A stretch of DNA of 39,875 nucleotides, from NCBI GenBank assembly GCA_029747585.1, contig JAPEVF010000414.1:1-39875 (forward strand). Direction: 5' to 3'. Origin of the DNA: Pleurotus djamor. Its lineage: Eukaryota > Basidiomycota > Agaricomycetes > Agaricales > Pleurotaceae. Positions within the stretch are counted from its first letter, which is position 1, and the number at the start of each line of letters is the position of its first letter. The translations under genes and the position numbers were made by a program. This document shows, piece after piece, positions 34,423 through 39,875 of this stretch. The notes below the pieces were generated by a model that worked only from the letters and a program-made list of their open reading frames with translations, did no database searches and was not told the origin of the DNA.

Positions 34423-36575
34423 TTAGCTACGTTTCTCTACGATCCATAGCTTCTCGGTCTGTTCCATATGAAGGATTGAAGATGCGACATCTGCCCATTT
34501 ATCCGAATTCCATGGGTCTAGAGGAAGTTTCTTCAAGCCTTCCACGAGGGCCTTTATCGTCGTCGACCTCTTGACAGGCTCACCCAATGAATCATCCAGG
34601 ATGACCCATCTGTCAAAACCACGGACGGAGCCTATGGCTTCCCATTGATGACGGAAGCTCCGAGGAAGAGCACCAAGAAACACGGAAGGTGACTCCTCTA
34701 TGATAAGGTGTGTGAAATTGCGTTCCTCAGAAACGAGCTCCAGGGGTGAAAGAGATTCAGTTTTGTCGTACTTGACGGAGAGTTGGGTTGATGGGGGTCT
34801 CAACAGATGCGGGGGCGAAAAAGTCTGGGAGAATAGAGATGCCCCCGTTTGCGCTGCGAGGTTGGAAATATGGACGTGCGCTATATAACCGATGCATTCT
34901 CAGCCAAAGGTAGAAGCGAAATGACATCGTCCCGCACCTGTTGTCAAATGCGACTCGACTAGCTTAGCATCCAAAAGTTGCATGATCTCGCCTCCAGGAT
35001 AGTTTCTTCTCGAAGCAAGTACCAATATGATGGTCAAGACGACATTAGCTGATATAGCTAAGTATGGTAATAGCCTGAGTGGCAAGGCAAGTATATTAGC
35101 GAGCCGTTGTCGTTGCATTGACTTTGATGATCTGGAGACATTGAGACTTAGTTGAACATTGGAATGAACCACTTACTGGATGTTGCTAGCCCAGGTAAGG
35201 GCATGCGCAGCGGATATGTTGAATGCGGGAACAACATATATTATGAAGCGCCACTCTTTATGTGCAAGGCAAGATATTAGGAGGACAAAGGTTAGGTAGG
35301 GGAAAACCGCAGATCTGCCAGACAACGGGAAGGGTCAGAGGCTTTTCTGGTAGTAGGAGGGATGCTCACCTGACTCTGCTCCTTCGGACAGGCGCGAGTA
35401 AGGGCAATAATGACAGAGGATACGCCGACAAGAGGAGTTTGGGGAGTGAGGAGGCCAGATACATTCGATACGGCGATACCTTTATGTCATGTTCAACATG
35501 TTGAGAGAAATGAAGGGGAGCGACGTACACCCCATTCAACCGATTTACCCTCTACAACGTTGAACCAGACACTCCAGAACTCGGGCCACAGAGGTGCATC
35601 AAAGCGCCCCCAGAAGTACGAATCAACGACTGTCGTCAAAGCTACCAATTGCGTTAAGTAGACGTATGAGACAGGCTGAATGTGCTGCTCACCAATAGAA
35701 ACAGCAGCAGTCAGGCCTCCGACCATAATGAGTTGTTTGACAGTAGAGAAAAATGTTCCTGAGCGGTAGATAGCTCTATACAAATGCTGCACAACGATGG
35801 GAGCGAGGAGAAGGGCGAGCTCTGCGCGGAAGATGATAGTGGTGAAGACCAAGATACATATGGCTTTCAGAGAAGCCCTTCGTTGGGCGTAAGCGTTGCG
35901 GTATGGTGATATGAGTATTGAAGTAGATAAATTGACTTGCGTAACCAATGAGCAAGGGGACATAAGGACGTGGATGGGGACCGACCGGGAAAAAGTGCGA
36001 ACATGTTTGGTAACGTGCGGCCCATCCAAAAGAGCAGGTGAAACTGCGAGACAGTCAAGAGTGTAAAGATCCTCGAGGTCTTGTGTCCAAAGCGAGAAGA
36101 TACGGCGCGTCGAATGAGTATCAACCCAAAGGCGTTGATCGAGGCAAGCACAAGGCGAACTACAAGAACTTGAGTCCTAGAACAATGGTTGCGAGCTCAC
36201 ACAAGAAGGAGCGTACCTATGACCTGTCCGTCAATCTTCGTATGACAAACACCCAGAAAGTCTCCCAAATAGATGAACGGCATCGCAAGGTATGCCAAAA
36301 TGACACTCCCAATAAACGTCCTTGGAACAGCTCCAGGGAACGTGAAATGATCATACTGTCGCAATCGAGACATAAGCTGTAGTTCGTATTGAGATGAAAA
36401 GACTCACTTTATACAAATTGCTGTATCCGCCGCTGTCCCAGGTCGAAGACTCAGAGGGTTGGATTCCGTACATCAGAACGTCATGGGTAGCATGTAAATT
36501 GAAGCTCTCCTCGACTTTGTTATATGGTGAGAGTAGGACGTGAGCACATGTAGAGGCTAACAGAAGAGCATCCAT
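34423..36575 (-). CDS. ALG12: dolichyl-P-Man: Man7GlcNAc2-PP-dolichol alpha-1,6-mannosyltransferase
   Basis: Nine exons, 578 aa: complement(join(34423..34880,34938..35131,35177..35314,35370..35479,35529..35641,35693..35935,35986..36159,36217..36355,36408..36575)). A GT22 multi-pass ER membrane protein: the luminal N-terminal signature PYNKVEESFNLHATHD is diagnostic. Then follow TFPGAVPRTF, FWMGRTLPNMFAL, YFWGRFDAPLWPEF, SPYRMYLASSLPKLLL and HKEWRFIIYVVPAFN. The enzyme adds the eighth mannose, in alpha-1,6 linkage, to the lipid-linked oligosaccharide for N-glycosylation. The soluble C-terminal part (after VLTIILVLASRR) ends at a TAA only 55 bp before the next gene on the same strand. The donor at 35528 was chosen because the neighbouring GTGTAC donor shifts the frame. 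Length fits the family. Confidence 0.93.
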
Positions 36576-36897
36576 GGCATGAATATTGAATAAGTGCCCA
36601 AAAGACGAGCTCAGCGTCGTTCGAAACGACGAGCTCGGACTCGAACCACGAAAGAGTCACGTGACTGAGACTCAGGGGCACGATAGTCTTGGCGACTTGT
36701 TGTCGCGGCCAACCCAAGGCCAACCCGCTCACAACTTGCCTTTGACGCAACCTCGGTGTTTGGCCTCGACTTCAGTTCATGGACTCAGTCGAACGTTCAG
36801 AAGTTGCGCGCACTATACAGAGGGAGAGTGCGCACACAAGAAGTCAACACGCTCCTGGTCTCGCAGCGGAGCGCTTGCAGCTCGCGACCCTCTACGA
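36576..36897. other. ALG12 upstream region
   Basis: Holds the E-box palindrome and a short hairpin at 36615..36631 (CGTCGTT-CGA-AACGACG), with GACGAGCTC repeated on both sides. No gene was seen. Confidence 0.4.
36656..36665. promoter_or_regulatory. perfect E-box palindrome upstream of ALG12
   Basis: GTCACGTGAC, a 10-bp palindrome with a CACGTG core, lies about 81 bp upstream of the ALG12 ATG. This form is the preferred site of Cbf1/USF-type bHLH factors (established for those factors). Use here is inferred. Confidence 0.45.
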
Positions 36898-37262
36898 TAT
36901 GATGCACCAAGTGTGACAATATTTATTTGCGCCGCGCCGAAATTTTTGACGCCCGCGCCCCTGAGAACACAACTTTCCCCGCGCCCGGACACAATTTCAT
37001 CGCGCGCGCGCACTCTGCCATAGAAAATAATCAAAAATAGAGTAGAAATAGATTGATTTCAAGTACTTCCCTTTATACCAAGTCCCTATGATGTTTAGGG
37101 ACTCGAGTCACCATTCAAGCCGAGACTTTGTCTCTGGGCGTCTAGCCCCTTTTAGCCTCCTCTTTCTTATTCCCGTCGTCGCAATTGTCCTTTCCCTTGA
37201 CTTCAATTCAACTTCCCGAAGCAGTTGTGATTTATCTTTTCAGATATCTAGCCTCGTCTCTG
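36898..37262 (+). repeat. left inverted arm
   Basis: GC-rich outer part (GACGCCCGCGCCCCTGAGAA region), then an AT-rich block and a conserved core around 37130-37200. It shares CTGAGAACACAACTTTCC exactly with the reverse complement of the right arm. A frame at 37088 (MMFRDSSHH, later RLAPFSLLFLIPVVAIVLSL) lies inside. Confidence 0.68.
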
Positions 37263-38829
37263 GTAGCTATTGACTGGGCACGACTTACCGGCACCTGGCC
37301 GGCCAAAATGTGTATTGTGAGCGGTCTCCGCGCGATTCATTAGCNTGGCTACTTGCCATCACTACATCATTTCACGATCGTTCCCAGCAGCTCCCCTCCT
37401 CAAGCTATATCCTCTAGTGTTTATCGTTGTGATCCTGAAGCCGACGAACTCAGATTTTGGAATGCTTATTCTGGGAAATTGTGACCTCTTAGTTTCCCTC
37501 AGTAGCCTTTCACTCGCGAGACCACGCTGAAATACATCGACGACTCTATAAGTAAGGGTCATGGGAAAGACGGTACCCACTAGTGACGGTTAGTCTAGCT
37601 AATGAGATATGAGAGTCCGACGTGAGGCCGGCTAAAGCAAAAACTTGACACTACTTACCGAGTTTACAAAGGGATGAGAGCAGGTTGTAAGGATACACCC
37701 CTGTCTCCTATCATATTTCCGCATATCCGCATACCCGCATACCGGCCCTACTTATTCCACGGTCTCCGCTTTCCTGTACGATAGACTTCTTTACCCTGTA
37801 CATCCACCATCCCTCGCGTTCCCCCCCCCCGAATANCACCACAGTCCTGTCACATCATGTGTGAGCTCCTCAGTGTCATCGTCGTTGGCCACGACGTTGT
37901 TACACAGGTTCACACAAGTACCTCCGGGCCGCTGTGTTGAAGTGAATAAAACAATTGATTGGCTTATCCCTTCCGATTCCTAACCCTCGCCGACTGCAAC
38001 GCTATTGACTTGCTCGGGGATGTTCATGGCAAAAGGCTGGGTTGGGCTTCTATGAGTGTCGAGCACCTGAGGAAGTGCATTGACATGTTGGGACATGAAA
38101 ATTGCGCTGAGGGACGGGCATGGTTTCAGGTATTGAAGGCAGGCTTTTACTGTAGTCTGTGTTTAACAAGTGTTGCACGCGAGGGAGGGTCAATGGGAGG
38201 AGGATGGGTGCAAGATGGAGGGGATCGCCTTGGCAGCTTGGGCGTAGGAGGGCGGAAGGCAGGGCGGACCTGGACATGAGGTGAGTACTCGAGTCCTTAC
38301 CGGGATCGGCTATCAGTTGCGTGACGACGCTGAAACCGACGATGATCCATTTGGGTACTGTCTTTCGCCTACGAAGCTTGTCGTATGTTGCGGAGAGTAG
38401 ATGAGGCGTGAATGCATGCGAGGGGTATTACTATTGGAGGAGTCGGAAAAAATGGAAAGGACGGTATCAAGTGCCCCAACTTTTAGGGCTAGTGTATTAA
38501 GTTTGACATATGGTGAGTCTTTCCGCTAGATCTAATCAGCAAGCTACTTACAAATTCAATCTCTATATCTCATCTTATCCCGGATCCTTTCCTTCGTTTC
38601 TCCCACAAAACTTTCAACATGACGGAATCGCTTCAAGTACAACATAAGCTCACAGTATCTCATGTCCCTTTGATTGGTTGCCTGTCTTACTGCTTAAGTA
38701 CCCGATTTTGATAGGTCTAATATTCGAACATACCGACACAAGACATGCACCACCACCTCGAGATCGAGAACCAGGCAATGACATTGATCATGAACGGTCG
38801 CGAATTGCATTTTTGAAGCCCTTCATCTT
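37263..38829. other. interior of the inverted-arm element, no supported gene
   Basis: Short frames only; the longest (about 106 codons from 37959) has no recognisable motif. A short tandem motif, CCGCATA with one-base spacers, is repeated three times at about 37719-37744. No transposase, reverse transcriptase or integrase motifs were seen. Confidence 0.45.
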
Positions 38830-39198
38830 CCGAGCAGAGTATATAATCCTTGTTTAAATTTTAAGAGTGTGGTTAGACTCTGATCGAGTTGAAGAACAAG
38901 GGAAAGGACAATTGCGACGACGGGGAGAAGAAAGAGGAGGCTAAAAGGGGCTAGGCGCTTGTCGACAAAGTCGTGCCTCGGCTCTTGGCCCTTGTCCCTA
39001 TTCATCATAGGGACTTAGCTTAGGGGAAGAATTGGGATTTTATATATTTTTACTCTATTTTCTCCAGATTTGTGGCGAAAAGTGCGCGCGCGCAGTATGA
39101 AATTATGTCCGCGCGGGGGGAAAGTTGTGTTCTCAGGGGGCGGGCGTCAAAAGTCCGGCGTGGCGCAAAATGAATATTGTCACATTTGGTGCATCATA
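38830..39198 (-). repeat. right inverted arm
   Basis: Reverse-complement counterpart of the left arm. It contains a related minus-strand frame (MMNRDKGQEP, later RLAPFSLLFLLPVVAIVLSL) ending near 38823. Arm edges on the inner side are approximate. Confidence 0.68.
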
Positions 39199-39256
39199 CT
39201 TTCCTACGCAATGTCAGTGTTCGACGCCGTACGTTGAAGAATGACCGAGGCACGCG

Positions 39257-39544
39257 CTACTGGGTTTGCTCTGGAGCGCTCTGGAGAAATTCAATCCCCG
39301 TCGATGGGGTGCCCTCATAGTGTTTCGTTCCGTCGCATTTATATTTTGATTCCGTCGGGCGCTTCACGGCGCTTCGTGGGCTCCTCCCGTAATTCCATCT
39401 GATAGTGAAGATGACCGCAGCGACCATCGTGATCCAGACGACAGCAGCTCTGACGCCAATTCTGATAGAGATGGCGGCCATTTCTAGAACCAGGGGACTT
39501 GAGTTGTATGACGTACTTTCGGTAGCAAAAATAAAACGCACCAC
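39257..39544 (-). CDS. possible small single-pass membrane protein
   Basis: A frame of 95 residues with a hydrophobic helix (AAVVWITMVAAVIFTIRW) and a polar, basic tail. It could also start at an internal Met (MAAISIRIGVR), giving 75 aa. It stands next to the inverted-arm element and N-containing sequence, so it may be a chance frame. Confidence 0.22.
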   Translation of the reverse strand: MVRFIFATESTSYNSSPLVLEMAAISIRIGVRAAVVWITMVAAVIFTIRWNYGRSPRSAVKRPTESKYKCDGTKHYEGTPSTGIEFLQSAPEQTQ

Positions 39545-39875
39545 TTACTTTTGTTGCCACAACGCGCGCAACNTTTTTCACAACTTTTTCAAACCGCGCA
39601 ACTTTTCAAGTCGAAAATTGCGCAACACNTTTTTCGGAAATGTGTCNAAAACAAGTATTTGGAGGTACGTTCTGTCCTGTGGGACACCGGGATCTGTGTT
39701 CCCGCATTTGTCGGGTGCGTGTGAGGACTTCGTTGACATGATTTTCGCCTTCCCAAGGACCTCCTATCTCTCTCATCCATCATGTGACACAGGCGCCTGT
39801 CGTCGACGCCGCTTTTGCCACGTCGAAAGTTCACCTTACGTTCGACTCTTCCCTTATCTCACCCAGTGTCTATCG
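39545..39875. other. repetitive edge with N bases
   Basis: GCGCAAC followed by T-runs recurs several times at about 39561-39640, with N at 39573, 39629 and 39647. This is probably a low-quality repeat boundary. No gene was seen. Confidence 0.4.

Larger units (their letters stand above)
36898..39198. mobile_element. 2.3-kb element with long inverted arms (foldback-type or non-autonomous TIR element)
   Basis: The left end TATGATGCACCAA and the right end TTGGTGCATCATA are exact inverted copies, and the inverted similarity continues inward for about 365 bp, with divergence. Both ends could be bounded by TA, the target of Tc1/mariner-like elements, but TA may also be part of the arms. No longer flanking duplication was found. 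No transposase is visible between the arms. It may be a non-autonomous DNA transposon, or two related elements inserted head to head. N bases at 37345 and 37836 and a C10 run at 37821 show the interior is not fully resolved. Confidence 0.62.

Noticed and set aside
36038..36382. Plus-strand frame of 114 codons opposite ALG12
   Set aside because: It is antisense to ALG12 exons 2 and 3, with their splice sites; ALG12 is supported over its whole length by family motifs.
37719..37744. CCGCATA triplet repeat as a telomere or CRISPR-like array
   Set aside because: There are only three short units with one-base spacers, which is consistent with a minor microsatellite.
37959..38279. 106-codon frame inside the inverted-arm element
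   Set aside because: The second half is Gly-rich translation of a G-rich stretch, no motif was seen, and it does not resemble a transposase.
36898..39198. Arms interpreted as LTRs of a retrotransposon
   Set aside because: The two copies are in inverted, not direct, orientation, and no reverse transcriptase or integrase motif lies between them.
1..39875. CRISPR arrays, rRNA and tRNA genes
   Set aside because: No regularly spaced direct repeats, rRNA-like blocks or tRNA-like cloverleafs were found by eye; CRISPR arrays are not expected in a fungal nuclear genome.

Overview
The window is nuclear DNA from a filamentous basidiomycete, most likely an Agaricomycete. Almost every gene is cut by several 45-80 nt GT-AG introns. 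The gene set is also typical of mushroom-forming fungi: a fungal sesquiterpene synthase, a 12-exon cytochrome P450, MARVEL-like four-helix membrane proteins, a MYND-finger protein and a very large PPS1-like phosphatase. I could not identify the species. A few N bases mark draft assembly.

Left part (1-10 kb): a sesquiterpene synthase gene (minus strand) is followed by two tandem paralogous M28 aminopeptidase genes (minus strand). The first is intact. The second is interrupted in exon 4 by an 810-bp solo LTR with a 4-bp target duplication; without the insert, its exon would have exactly the paralog's length. A MYND-finger protein follows on the plus strand.

Middle (10-25 kb): a MARVEL-like membrane protein gene converges on an 11-exon family 2 O-methyltransferase gene. 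Next come a PLP-binding YGGS protein, a 1548-residue dual-specificity phosphatase of the PPS1 type and a complete P450 of 504 residues. Terpene synthase, methyltransferase and P450 are genes of specialised metabolism, but housekeeping genes lie between them, so a joint pathway is only a possibility.

Right part (25-37 kb): three more MARVEL-like genes follow, paralogs of the one at 10 kb with conserved intron phases. Then three minus-strand genes lie in a row. In transcription order they are ALG12 (ER mannosyltransferase), an unknown protein with a motif present twice, and DBR1 (RNA lariat debranching enzyme).

Right end (36.9-39.9 kb): a 2.3-kb element has diverged inverted arms of about 365 bp, and both arms carry a related short reading frame. 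No transposase is visible. The final stretch is GC/T-rich repetitive sequence with several N bases.

Exon coordinates were inferred by hand from splice consensus, frame and family conservation. Places where the model stays ambiguous are stated in each entry.
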